This document shows, one piece after another, positions 15,240-23,175 of a stretch of DNA of 54,146 nucleotides. How positions within the stretch are numbered: position 1 is the stretch's first letter; each line of letters begins with the position of its first letter. This DNA comes from Streptomyces cylindrosporus (GTDB lineage: Bacteria > Actinomycetota > Actinomycetes > Streptomycetales > Streptomycetaceae), in contig NZ_JALDAY010000026.1 in NCBI RefSeq assembly GCF_022698165.1, forward strand, positions 1 through 54,146, in the 5' to 3' direction. The translations under genes and the position numbers were made by a program. Below the pieces are notes generated by a model. It was not told the DNA's origin. It worked only from the letters and a program-made list of their open reading frames with translations, and searched no databases.

Positions 15240-17306
15240 ATGAGTGCACCTGGGTTTCCGGTGGACGAGGGCCCGGAGTCGGTGCGGCCGAGCGGACTGC
15301 TCGACGTGCTGGGGGTGGCCTCGGTGGTCCTGGACGCCCGTGGGCACGTCGTGCTGTGGAGCCCGCAGGCCGAGGAGCTGTTCGGCTATCCGGCGCAGGA
15401 GGCGCTCGGCCAGTACGCGGCCCGGATCATGGTCCACGAGGAACACCTGGACCTGGTGGTCAAACTCTTCGCCGACGTCATGCTCACCGGCCAGAGCTGG
15501 GCCGGGGCCTTCCCCATCCGGCGCAAGGACGGCAGCACGCGCCTGGTGGAGTTCCGCAACATGCGGCTGCTGGACGACCACGGCGACGTGTACGCGCTGG
15601 GGCTGTGCGCCGACCGTTCGACGGTACGGCGGCTGGAGCGGGACGTGGCGCTGTCCACGCAGGTCATCACGCAGTCCCCGGTCGGCCTCGCCGTCTTCGA
15701 CACCGAACTGCGGTACGTGTCGGTCAATCCGGCACTGGAGCGGCTCAACGGGGTGCCCGCCGCCGAGCACATCGGCCGCTCCGTCCGCGAGGTCCTGCCG
15801 CTCCTCGACGTCGACGCCATCGAGACGGCCATGCGCCGAGTGCTGGAGACCGGCCGGCCCGTCGTCGACCACAAGACGGTCGGGTGGACGCCGGCCGCCC
15901 CGGAGGACGAGCGCGCCTGGCTGATCTCGCTGTACCGGCTGGAGGACGCCACCGGAACCGTCCTGGGCCTCGCGGGCTCGGTCGTCGACGTCACCGAGCA
16001 GCACCGGGCGGGCATAGAGGCCGAGGCCGCGCGCCGGCGGCTGGCGCTGATCGCGGACGCCTCGGCCCGGATAGGCACCACGCTGGAGCTGGACCGCACC
16101 GCCCGCGAACTGGCCGACGTGGCCGTGCCGGAGCTCGCCGACATCGCCGCCGTGGACCTCCTGGAAGCCGTGGTGGAAGGCAGACGCAGCAGCCTGGGCC
16201 CCTCCGAGTCGGCGGTGATCCGGGCCCTGGCCGTCGAGGCCGACGACGCCCCGGAGGCGCTGCGCGCGGCCGATCCGCCCGGGCAGGTGGCCCGGTACGG
16301 CCCGGACCGCCTGGTCACCGAGTGCGTGCGCACGGGCCGGCCGGTCATGGTGGCCGAGGTCCGGCCCGCCGACCTGCCCCGCATCGCCCGCTCCCCGGAG
16401 GCGGCCGAGCTGCTGGCCGAGGCGGGCGTCCACTCCTATCTGGCCGTACCCCTGATCGCGCGCGGCGAGGTGCTGGGCGCCCTCGATCTCAAGCGCATCC
16501 GCAACCCGCTGCCCTTCGGCGAGGACGACCTGCTGCTCGCCCGGGAACTGGCGGCCCGGGCGGCGGTGCAGATCGACAACGCCCGCTGGTACCAGAACGC
16601 CCGCGACACCGCCCTCACCCTCCAGCGCAGCCTGCTGCCCAGCCATCCGCCGGTCACCGGCGGTCTGGAGGTCGCCTCCCGCTATCAGCCGGCGGGCGCA
16701 ACCAGCGAGGTCGGCGGCGACTGGTTCGACGTGATCCCGCTGGACGACGGCAAGACGGCGCTGGTGGTGGGCGACGTGATGGGCAGCGGCATCAACGCGG
16801 CCGCCACGATGGGCCGGCTGCGCACCGCGACGAACACGCTGGCCTCCCTCGACCTCGACCCGGCGCGGCTCCTGGAGCACCTGGACCGCATCACCGAGGG
16901 CCTGGACCACTCCATCGCGACCTGTGTGTACGCCGTCCACGACCCCGAGCTGTGGCAGTGCAGGATCGCCAACGCCGGCCATCTGCCGCCGGCCCGGCTG
17001 CGCGCCGGGCACCCGCCGGAGCTGCTCGAACTGCCCACGGGAGCCCCGCTGGGCGTCGGCGGCGTCGCCTTCTCCACCACCACGGTCGACCTGGAACCCG
17101 GCGACCGCCTGGTCTTCTACACCGACGGTCTGGTGGAGACCCGCCAGCACCCGCTCGACGAACGCCTGGACGCGCTGCTCGCCCTGCTGGACGGCCCCGA
17201 CCGGCCGCTGGAGGAGGTCTGCGACCTGCTGCTGCGCACCCTGCACCAGCCGGACAACTCCGACGACGTGGCGCTGCTCATCGCCCGCGTGCAGAAGGCG
17301 GGTTGA
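15240..17306 (+). CDS. PAS-PAS-GAF-PP2C (SpoIIE-type) phosphatase
   Basis: 688 aa from ATG 15240. Two PAS domains come first (about residues 15-130, with VVLDARGHVVLWSPQAEELFGY; and 140-260, with LAVFDTELRYVSVNPALERL). A GAF domain covers about 270-430 and includes YLAVPLIARGEVLGALDLKR. The C-terminal PP2C/SpoIIE phosphatase has the metal-binding EVGGDWFDV, VVGDVMGSG, VFYTDGLVETR and DNSDDVALL motifs. Such proteins sense small ligands, redox or light and dephosphorylate STAS anti-sigma antagonists. STAS proteins at 2160 and 28593 are possible but untested partners. Upstream in-frame codons to 15129 are poor coding sequence, so I prefer the inner start. Confidence 0.9.
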   Translation: MSAPGFPVDEGPESVRPSGLLDVLGVASVVLDARGHVVLWSPQAEELFGYPAQEALGQYAARIMVHEEHLDLVVKLFADVMLTGQSWAGAFPIRRKDGSTRLVEFRNMRLLDDHGDVYALGLCADRSTVRRLERDVALSTQVITQSPVGLAVFDTELRYVSVNPALERLNGVPAAEHIGRSVREVLPLLDVDAIETAMRRVLETGRPVVDHKTVGWTPAAPEDERAWLISLYRLEDATGTVLGLAGSVVDVTEQHRAGIEAEAARRRLALIADASARIGTTLELDRTARELADVAVPELADIAAVDLLEAVVEGRRSSLGPSESAVIRALAVEADDAPEALRAADPPGQVARYGPDRLVTECVRTGRPVMVAEVRPADLPRIARSPEAAELLAEAGVHSYLAVPLIARGEVLGALDLKRIRNPLPFGEDDLLLARELAARAAVQIDNARWYQNARDTALTLQRSLLPSHPPVTGGLEVASRYQPAGATSEVGGDWFDVIPLDDGKTALVVGDVMGSGINAAATMGRLRTATNTLASLDLDPARLLEHLDRITEGLDHSIATCVYAVHDPELWQCRIANAGHLPPARLRAGHPPELLELPTGAPLGVGGVAFSTTTVDLEPGDRLVFYTDGLVETRQHPLDERLDALLALLDGPDRPLEEVCDLLLRTLHQPDNSDDVALLIARVQKAG

Positions 17307-17342
17307 GATTCCCCAACGACCGTGAGGTTCCCCAACGACCGG
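17305..17342. repeat. Two-copy 19-bp tandem repeat
   Basis: The unit GAGRTTCCCCAACGACCGK occurs twice head to tail (17305-17323 and 17324-17342) with two differences. It starts at the stop codon of the phosphatase gene and runs into the terminator hairpin. It is probably a small duplication without function. Confidence 0.7.
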
Positions 17343-17356
17343 GCCCGCAGGCCCGG
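17339..17356 (+). terminator. Rho-independent terminator after PP2C gene
   Basis: CCGGGCC pairs with GGCCCGG across the loop CGCA and is followed by TTCT. It lies 33 bp after the stop codon. It is short but the only hairpin of its kind in the gap. Confidence 0.55.
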
Positions 17357-17463
17357 TTCTCACAGGTATTGATTACCTGCCCCTTATTCCCGCCATCGCA
17401 CAATCACAGCAAGGCATGGCATGGGGATGCGATGCCGGGTGCTGTGGCCGATGGGAGCGAGCC

Positions 17464-18189
17464 GTGACGGACGAGCCGGACCAGGTACATGGCGAGACCA
17501 CGCCGGACTGGGAAGTGATGACCGGTCCGGGCGGCCCCGAGCGGGCGCAGGAGCCCGCCTGGGACAGGGTGTGGCGGAAACGCTCCGCGCGGTCGCGGGC
17601 GGTCATCGCGGCGGCCACGGTCGCCGTGCTGGCACTGGGCGGCACGGTCGCCTACGCCGCGACCAGCACCGGTTCGGCCACCGGCGCCACGCCCTCCGCG
17701 TCCGGGTCGGCGTCGCCGTCCCCGAGCGGGCCCGAGGGCGGGCACGGCGGACGGTGGTTCGACTTCGGCGGCATGGGCGTGCACGGCGAGTCGACCGTCA
17801 AGGACCAGGACACCGGCAAGTGGGTGGTACGGGTCTGGCAGCGCGGCACCGTCGAGAAGGTGTCCGGCGACCAGGTCACGGTCAAGAGCGAGGACGGCGC
17901 CGAGTGGACATGGACCGTGAACTCCGACACGGCCGTGCTGCAGGACGGCACGAAGAGCACCGGCTCCGGTGACCTGAAGAAGGACGAGACCGTCTTCCTG
18001 GTCGGCACCCGCTCGGACAGCGGCACAAGGACGGCGACCCGGGTGCTCTCCGGGACCCTCGACGGCAAGGGTCAGGGCGACAGGGGCCCGGGCGGCGGCT
18101 TCCCGGGCCACGGCCCGCGGGACTGGCGGATGCCCTCACCGCCGGCCAGCCTGTCGCCGAGCCCTTCGGGGAGCGGCGCGACGACGTGA
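17464..18189 (+). CDS. Membrane-anchored DUF5666-like protein
   Basis: 241 aa from GTG 17464, preceded by GGGAGCGAG. A cytosolic N-terminus of about 40 residues leads to one transmembrane helix (AVIAAATVAVLALGGTVAYAA), then a Ser/Thr/Pro/Gly linker. The outer domain contains GTVEKVSGDQVTVKSEDG and TWTVNSDTAVLQDG, ending VFLVGTRSDSGTRTATRVL, which is the small beta-barrel pattern of DUF5666. The last 40 residues are Pro/Ser/Gly rich. Its role is unknown; such proteins often sit beside two-component or sigma factor genes, but none is adjacent here. Confidence 0.75.
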   Translation: MTDEPDQVHGETTPDWEVMTGPGGPERAQEPAWDRVWRKRSARSRAVIAAATVAVLALGGTVAYAATSTGSATGATPSASGSASPSPSGPEGGHGGRWFDFGGMGVHGESTVKDQDTGKWVVRVWQRGTVEKVSGDQVTVKSEDGAEWTWTVNSDTAVLQDGTKSTGSGDLKKDETVFLVGTRSDSGTRTATRVLSGTLDGKGQGDRGPGGGFPGHGPRDWRMPSPPASLSPSPSGSGATT

Positions 18190-18201
18190 GGGCCGGGCGC
18201 G

Positions 18202-18999
18202 TTACGGCCTGACGCCGATCACCACGTTCGCGTACCGCTCGTCGTCGGTCGCGAGACGCGCCGTCAGACCACTGCCGGTGAAGGCCTCGACGGCCGCCGG
18301 GGCCTGCGCCGCGCTCGTCTCGACCAGCAGACAGCCTCCCGGCGCCAGCCAGCGCGGCGCCTCTACCGCGACTCGGCGCAGGACGTCGAGACCGTCGCCG
18401 CCGCCGTCGAGGGCGACGAGCGGCTCGTGGTCGCGGGCCTCGGCCGGCAGCAGGGCGACCTCGCCGGTGGGGACGTAGGGCACATTGGCCGCCAGGATGT
18501 CGATACGGCCGCGCAGGTCGGCCGGCAGGGCCTCGTACAGGTCGCCCGCGTGGACGTGGCCGCCGACGCCGGCGACATTGCGGCGGGCGCAGCGCACCGC
18601 GGCCGGGTCGATGTCGGCGGCGTGCAGCTCGACGTCGCCGAGCGCGGTGGCGAGAGCGGTGCCGACGGCGCCCGAGCCGCAGCACAGGTCGACCACGACG
18701 GACGCCCGCGGGGCCTGGGCGAGGGCCTGTTCGACGAGGAACTCGGTACGGCGGCGGGGGACGAAGACGCCGGGTTCCACCGTGATCCGCAGGCCGCGGA
18801 ACTCGGCCCAGCCGAGGACGAGTTCGAGCGGGAGGCCGGAGACCCGGCGGTCGACCAGGCCGGACAGTTCCTGCGGGGTGCGGGCGGCGGCCAGGATCAA
18901 CCCGGCCTCGTCCTCGGCGAAGACGCAGCCGGCGGCGCGCAGCGCGGCGACGACCGAGTCACGTACGGACGGGGAGAACGGGGGCGAGAATGGGGGCAT
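18202..18999 (-). CDS. HemK/PrmC-like N5-glutamine methyltransferase
   Basis: 265 aa. The N-terminal helical part and FRGLRITVEPGVFVPRRRTEFL match the PrmC family. The SAM site is VVDLCCGSGAVGTALA with D at the end of beta-2 (LHAADIDPAAVRCARRN). The substrate motif is NVPYVP rather than the NPPY that positions glutamine in PrmC. This places it in the HemK paralogue group annotated as putative protein N5-glutamine methyltransferase, which is probably not the release-factor enzyme itself. It converges on the DUF5666 gene with 12 bp between stops. The ATG start has a poor ribosome site. Confidence 0.85.
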   Translation of the reverse strand: MPPFSPPFSPSVRDSVVAALRAAGCVFAEDEAGLILAAARTPQELSGLVDRRVSGLPLELVLGWAEFRGLRITVEPGVFVPRRRTEFLVEQALAQAPRASVVVDLCCGSGAVGTALATALGDVELHAADIDPAAVRCARRNVAGVGGHVHAGDLYEALPADLRGRIDILAANVPYVPTGEVALLPAEARDHEPLVALDGGGDGLDVLRRVAVEAPRWLAPGGCLLVETSAAQAPAAVEAFTGSGLTARLATDDERYANVVIGVRP

Positions 19000-19070
19000 G
19001 GAAGCCGAGAGCCTTTCGGGGAGTCGAAGGGCGCTCTCGCGGTCGCCTACCGGCGGTGATCCGCGTCGAT

Positions 19071-19123
19071 CCGAGGTGAGAGCACCCGACCTGCCACAGC
19101 GGTAATGGGTCTCACCTCCTCGG
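19071..19123. other. Long bulged stem-loop in intergenic DNA
   Basis: CCGAGGTGAGA (19071-19081) pairs with TCTCACCT-CGG (19110-19123) through eleven base pairs and a 3-nt bulge, enclosing 28 nt. It lies upstream of the methyltransferase start and downstream of a gene remnant on the same strand. It could be a terminator, a leader structure or an unrecognised RNA element. It matches none of the common riboswitch cores I know. Confidence 0.4.
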
Positions 19124-19173
19124 TCTCCGGCGACCGGGTCGATCCACGGCCGCCGGTCACATTACCCCAACGC

Positions 19174-19357
19174 TCAGACACCGACGGCCTCCTTCTCGGC
19201 CTCCGCCACATCGCGGACGACCGGCGCCGTTCCACGCGGTGCGGAGGCGTAGGAGCCGGTGCTCAGCGCGATCAGCGGGAAGAACAGGCCCTGTCCGGTG
19301 GGGTCGTCCGTGACCGGCTGCGTGAACACCTTGGGCGCGGGCCCGGAGCCGACCCAT
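19174..19357 (-). pseudogene. C-terminal gene remnant beside marR
   Basis: This frame has strongly GC-biased third positions from about 19357 to its stop at 19174. It encodes about 58 residues, including KVFTQPVTDDPTGQGLFFPL and APVVRDVAEAEKEAVGV. It lacks a credible start: upstream the composition changes and the frame runs into the marR operator region. It therefore looks like the 3' end of a gene that was once divergent from marR, with its front deleted. I do not recognise the protein family. A short intact protein from an alternative start is possible. Confidence 0.4.
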
Positions 19358-19393
19358 GCCCAGGCACAGCAGCAGCTCCCAATGGGTGGCTTA

Positions 19394-19424
19394 TACAACT
19401 CTCGCTTCAAGTTGTACTGTACAA
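19394..19424. promoter_or_regulatory. MarR operator region (overlapping inverted repeats)
   Basis: TACAACT (19394-19400) and AGTTGTA (19410-19416) form one inverted repeat across 9 nt. TTGTACTGTACAA (19412-19424) is a second, perfect palindrome around a central T. Both lie immediately upstream of marR and are AT rich for this genome, as expected for an autoregulated MarR operator. Confidence 0.65.
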
Positions 19425-19447
19425 CCAAGCAAGCGACGGAGGTGCCG

Positions 19448-19885
19448 GTGGACGCGGACGAGGCCGTGGAGGCGATTCAGCGCGAGATGACGGTCTTCGC
19501 CCGCCGGGCCCGGGCCTCGGCGGGACGCATGCACCCCGAGCTGTCCCTGGTGTCGTACACCCTGCTCGGGCACCTGGAGGAGAGCGGCGGCTGCCGGGCC
19601 ACCGACCTGGCCGCGCACTACGCGCTCGACAAGTCGACGGTCAGCCGCCAGGTGGCCGCGCTGGAGCGGGCCCGGCTGGTCGAGCGGCGGCTGGACCCGG
19701 ACGACCACCGCGTCCAGGTCCTGCATCTGACCGAGCCGGGCCGCCGGATCCTCGCCCAGGTGACCGACAGCCGGCGCGCGGCCTTCCGGGAGCGGCTCGC
19801 GGGCTGGGCCGAGGACGATCTGGAACGGTTCGCCGACTACCTCGTGCGCTACAACTCGTGGACGCCCCAGCAGGACGACGGCTAG
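19448..19885 (+). CDS. MarR-family transcriptional regulator
   Basis: 145 aa from GTG 19448. The codon is 5 nt after GGAGG; a GTG at 19442 overlaps that ribosome site and is less likely. The winged helix is clear: LVSYTLLGHLEESGGCRATDLAAHYALDKSTVSRQVAALERARLVERRLDPDDHR, with the wing DPDDHRVQVLHLTEPG. The flanking helices (REMTVFARRARA and FADYLVRYNSW) form the dimer. It overlaps the convergent acetyltransferase gene by 4 bp. Its original divergent target may have been the gene now left as a remnant at 19174-19357. Confidence 0.9.
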   Translation: MDADEAVEAIQREMTVFARRARASAGRMHPELSLVSYTLLGHLEESGGCRATDLAAHYALDKSTVSRQVAALERARLVERRLDPDDHRVQVLHLTEPGRRILAQVTDSRRAAFRERLAGWAEDDLERFADYLVRYNSWTPQQDDG

Positions 19886-20592
19886 GAGACGGCCAACGCC
19901 CTCCCGTCCGGGAGGTGTTGGGGCGCCCGGGCCGCCCCGAACACGGTGGTGCGGCGCAGGGCGAAGCCGAGGGACTCGTACAGGCGGATGGCGGTGGTGT
20001 TGGCGGCGCCGGTGTGCAGGAACGGCGTCTCGCCGCGCTCCCGGATGCCGTGTGCGACGGCCAGGATCAGCCGGGTCGCGAGGCCCTCCCCGCGGTAGGC
20101 GGAGTCGGTGCAGACGGCGCTGATCTCGGTCCACCCGGGCGGGTGCAGCCGCTCCCCCGCCATGGCGATCAGCGCGCCGTCCCGGCGGATGCCCAGGTAG
20201 GTGCCGAGCTCGATGGTGCGCGCCTCGAACGGGCCGGGGCGGGTGCGGGCGACCAGGTCCAGCATCTCGGGCACGTCCGCGGGGCCCAAGCGGACGGCCT
20301 CCGGGTCCGGTGCGGCGTCCAGTCCGTCGTCGACGAGCTGCACGCCGTCGATCTTCATGGTGATCTCCCAGCCGTCCGGGACCCGGCCCCGGAAGCCGGG
20401 CAGCGGCACCTCGGCGCCGGGGCCCCAGAGCGCCGCGAGGTCCGCCCAGTCCTCCGCGTCCGGCTCGTCGGGCAACGCCAGCCAGGGCGAGACGTCGACG
20501 GGGTAGCGCAGCACCCGGCCGCGGCGCTCCGCGAAGTGCGCGTGCGGGCCGGTGAGGGAGGCCAGGGCGGGGTTGTCGAGTATGCCGCTCAT
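19882..20592 (-). CDS. GNAT-family N-acetyltransferase
   Basis: 236 aa. The C-terminal half (residues 100-225) is a GNAT domain: GWTEISAVCTDSAYRGEGLATRLILAVAHGIRERG carries the V-TD..YRG-G-A acetyl-CoA loop and HTGAANTTAIRLYESLGFALRR the C-terminal helix. The N-terminal 95 residues are a family-specific extension with VLRYPVDVSPWLALPDEPDA, as in the FR47-like group. Its ATG overlaps the stop of the upstream oxidoreductase gene by 4 nt, so the two are translationally coupled. The substrate is unknown. Confidence 0.88.
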   Translation of the reverse strand: MSGILDNPALASLTGPHAHFAERRGRVLRYPVDVSPWLALPDEPDAEDWADLAALWGPGAEVPLPGFRGRVPDGWEITMKIDGVQLVDDGLDAAPDPEAVRLGPADVPEMLDLVARTRPGPFEARTIELGTYLGIRRDGALIAMAGERLHPPGWTEISAVCTDSAYRGEGLATRLILAVAHGIRERGETPFLHTGAANTTAIRLYESLGFALRRTTVFGAARAPQHLPDGRALAVS

Positions 20593-21515
20593 CCGGCGAC
20601 CTCGATCACGATCTTGCCGCGGGCGTGGCCCTCCTCGACCGTGCGCAGCGCCTCGCCGGCCCGCTCCAGCGGGAAGGTCCGGGTGACATGCGGGTCCAGA
20701 TCACCCTTCACCACCAGCTCGGCGACCGCGTCGAGCACGGCGGCGGTCCGGGCCCGGGCGACCCGAGCCCCGCCGAGCTCCTCGACGACCTCGGCCGGCG
20801 CTCCGGCGGCGATCAGTTTCGTACGGTCGTCGAGGAGGCTCGCGGCCTCGGTGAGCACCTCGCCGCCGACCAGGTCGTACACGGCGTCGACACCGTCGGG
20901 GACGGCCGCGCGCACCCGCTCGGCGAGGTCCGGGCCGGACGGGACGTGGATCGCGCCGTACTGCTCGACGAAGTCCTTCTTGGCCTCGCTCGCGACGCCC
21001 ACGACGCGCAGCCCGAAGGCGCGGGCGATCTGCACGGCCGCGATCCCGACCCCGCCGCCCGCGCCGGTGACCAGGACCGTGGCGCCGGCGGGCAGGTCGA
21101 GCTGGCGGATGCCGTCGTAGGCGGTGGCCGCGGCGACCGGGAGGGTGGCGGCGTCCCGGAAGGAGAGCGCGGACGGCTTGCGGGCCGTGACGGCGGTCGG
21201 CAGCAGGGTGTACTCGGCGTAGCCGCCGGTCAGCGTGTTCCCGAAGACCTCGTCCCCGACCGCGATCCCGTCGACGTCGGCACCGGTCTCGACGACGACT
21301 CCGGAGACCTCGTTGCCCAGCACCACCGGGAACTCGCGCTCGCCGCTCTCGCCGGGCCGCCGGTAGCCGGTGCGCTGCTTCCAGTCGACCGGGTTCACTC
21401 CGGCGGCACGCACCTCGACGAGCACCTGGCCCGGGCCGGGCACCGGCCGGTCCACCTCGACGAGTTCCTCGGTCTCCGGTCCGCCGTACCGGGTGAAGAC
21501 GTAGGCCTTCGGCAT
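20589..21515 (-). CDS. Zinc-independent MDR-superfamily NADP oxidoreductase (quinone oxidoreductase-like)
   Basis: 308 aa from ATG 21515 with GGAG upstream. The GroES-like N-terminus has VLVEVRAAGVNPVDWKQRTG, the mark of zinc-free quinone oxidoreductases. The Rossmann motif is VLVTGAGGGVGIAAVQIARAFG, with A-S at the end of beta-2 suggesting NADPH. It ends with HARGKIVIEVAG, the usual C-terminus. It probably reduces a quinone, enal or other electrophile. It forms a two-gene operon with the acetyltransferase, fitting detoxification, but no regulator sits directly upstream. Confidence 0.88.
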   Translation of the reverse strand: MPKAYVFTRYGGPETEELVEVDRPVPGPGQVLVEVRAAGVNPVDWKQRTGYRRPGESGEREFPVVLGNEVSGVVVETGADVDGIAVGDEVFGNTLTGGYAEYTLLPTAVTARKPSALSFRDAATLPVAAATAYDGIRQLDLPAGATVLVTGAGGGVGIAAVQIARAFGLRVVGVASEAKKDFVEQYGAIHVPSGPDLAERVRAAVPDGVDAVYDLVGGEVLTEAASLLDDRTKLIAAGAPAEVVEELGGARVARARTAAVLDAVAELVVKGDLDPHVTRTFPLERAGEALRTVEEGHARGKIVIEVAG

Positions 21516-21667
21516 TGCTCCCACTCTCCTTCGCTGACGCCTGGCATCAGTCGGCAAGGAAGATCGGCGATCGGCTATTCCCCACGGGTGAGAGTGTTCA
21601 TACGGCCGCAATGATCGCCGTGCTGACCAGGGACGGAGCACCGATGACGGCAGCGTACGGTTGAAGC

Positions 21668-22273
21668 ATGAACGTCACCCGAGGCTTCACCGGGCGCACC
21701 CGCGGCCACGACCCGGGGCTGCCGCCCGGCCAGTACGACGCGGGCGAGGACTGGCCCGTCCTGTCCGCGGAGGTCACTCCCGAGCTGACGCCGGCCGACT
21801 GGAGCTTCCGCGTCGACGGGCTCGTGGAGCGGCCGCGCAGCTGGGACTGGGAGCAGGCGCACGCGCTGCCGGTGTCGGAGTACCGGGGCGACATCCACTG
21901 TGTGACGAGCTGGTCGAAGTTCGGGGTGCGGTTCGGGGGCGTGTCGTTGGACGCGTTCTTCAATGTGGTGCGGCCACATGTGTCGGCCACCCATGCCGTC
22001 GCTTACTCGCACACCGGCTACACCACGAACCTCCCGCTCGCCGATCTCACCGGGGGGCGCGCCTGGATCGCGTTCGAGTACGAGGGGAAGCCGCTGGACC
22101 CCGAGCACGGTGGCCCGGCGCGGCTGCTGGTGCCGCATCTGTACTTCTGGAAGAGCGCCAAGTGGATCGCGGGCATCCGGCTGCTGGACCACGACGAGCC
22201 GGGGTTCTGGGAGCAGAACGGCTATCACGCGCGGGGCAACCCGTGGGAGGAGCAGCGGTACTCCGGTGACTGA
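21668..22273 (+). CDS. Sulfite oxidase-like molybdopterin oxidoreductase
   Basis: 201 aa, a single molybdopterin-binding domain of the YedY/sulfite oxidase fold with no signal peptide and no heme or dimerisation domain. The molybdenum-ligating cysteine is Cys78 in GDIHCVTSWSKFGVRFGG. HTGYTTNLPLADL and VPHLYFWKSAKWIAGI are family hallmarks. It overlaps the next gene by 8 nt; that gene encodes a ferredoxin-NADP reductase-like flavoprotein, so the pair should work as a reductase with its electron donor. The natural substrate of this actinobacterial pair is not established; oxidised methionine or another S- or N-oxide is plausible. Confidence 0.9.
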   Translation: MNVTRGFTGRTRGHDPGLPPGQYDAGEDWPVLSAEVTPELTPADWSFRVDGLVERPRSWDWEQAHALPVSEYRGDIHCVTSWSKFGVRFGGVSLDAFFNVVRPHVSATHAVAYSHTGYTTNLPLADLTGGRAWIAFEYEGKPLDPEHGGPARLLVPHLYFWKSAKWIAGIRLLDHDEPGFWEQNGYHARGNPWEEQRYSGD

Positions 22274-23021
22274 GACCTTCACTCCCCCGACCCGCTTCGC
22301 CGTGCCCGGCCGGATCGCGGTGAGCGAGCAGGCCGCAGCCGTGTGGCAGACCGCCAGGCTCACCGAGATCCGCCGCGAGACGCCGCACGCCTCGACGTTC
22401 CGGTTCGCGGTGCCCGACTGGGCGGGGCATCTGCCGGGCCAGCATCTGATGCTGCGGCTGACCGCCGCGGACGGCTACGCGGCCCAGCGGCACTACTCCA
22501 TCGCGTCCCCGCCCGAGGACGCCGGGCACATCGAGCTGACCCTGGACCATGTCGAGGGCGGTGAGGTGTCGGGGTGGTTCCATACGGTGGCCAGGCCCGG
22601 TGACGAGGTCGAGGTGCGCGGTCCGCTGAGCGGCTTCTTCGCCTGGCCGGGCGACCGGCCGGCGCTGCTGATCGGCGCGGGCTCCGGGGTCGTACCGCTG
22701 ATGTCGATGGTGCGGCACCACCGGGCGCGCGGGCTCGACGTACCGCTGCGTCTGCTGGTGTCGGCGCGCGGTCCCGAGGAGCTCATCTACGCGCGGGAGT
22801 TCGGGGCGGAGACGACCCCCGTGTTCACGCGGAGCGCGCCGGAGGGTGTGGTGGTGGGACGTATGACCGCGGCACTTGTGGCGCCGCTCCTGGCCGAGCA
22901 GCCTCCGGGTGGGTGGGAGGCCTATGTGTGCGGCTCGAACTCCTTCGCCGAGCACGCGTCGCGGCTGCTGGTCGCCGCCGGGCAGCCCGTGGACCGGATC
23001 CGGATCGAGCGCTTCGGCTGA
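22266..23021 (+). CDS. FNR-type FAD/NAD(P) oxidoreductase partnered with the molybdoenzyme
   Basis: 251 aa from GTG 22266. The FAD domain has PGQHLMLRLTA and the RHYSIASPP motif. The pyridine nucleotide domain has LLIGAGSGVVPLMSMVRHH and ends YVCGSNSFAEHASRLLVAAG. The length fits a two-domain ferredoxin reductase without a 2Fe-2S domain. It is translationally coupled to the sulfite oxidase-like gene and probably passes electrons from NADPH to its molybdenum centre. Confidence 0.9.
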   Translation: MTETFTPPTRFAVPGRIAVSEQAAAVWQTARLTEIRRETPHASTFRFAVPDWAGHLPGQHLMLRLTAADGYAAQRHYSIASPPEDAGHIELTLDHVEGGEVSGWFHTVARPGDEVEVRGPLSGFFAWPGDRPALLIGAGSGVVPLMSMVRHHRARGLDVPLRLLVSARGPEELIYAREFGAETTPVFTRSAPEGVVVGRMTAALVAPLLAEQPPGGWEAYVCGSNSFAEHASRLLVAAGQPVDRIRIERFG

Positions 23022-23175
23022 CTTTCCGGTGCCACCACGGGAACACGGTGAACGATCTCCGGCGGGTGGGGTATCCGGTTGTTGCGGGCACTCGCGCGCA
23101 AACGCGGTGCGGAGAGACAATACGGACCTGACAAGGTACGCCCCCTCCGGCTCCGGTGACGGCGAGGAGGTCGAG

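Noticed and set aside
19047..19112. Leader-peptide-like minus-strand ORF with its own GGAGG before the methyltransferase
   Set aside because: Third positions are not GC biased and it lies within the stem-loop at 19071-19123; no Cys or amino-acid run of the known attenuator peptides is present.
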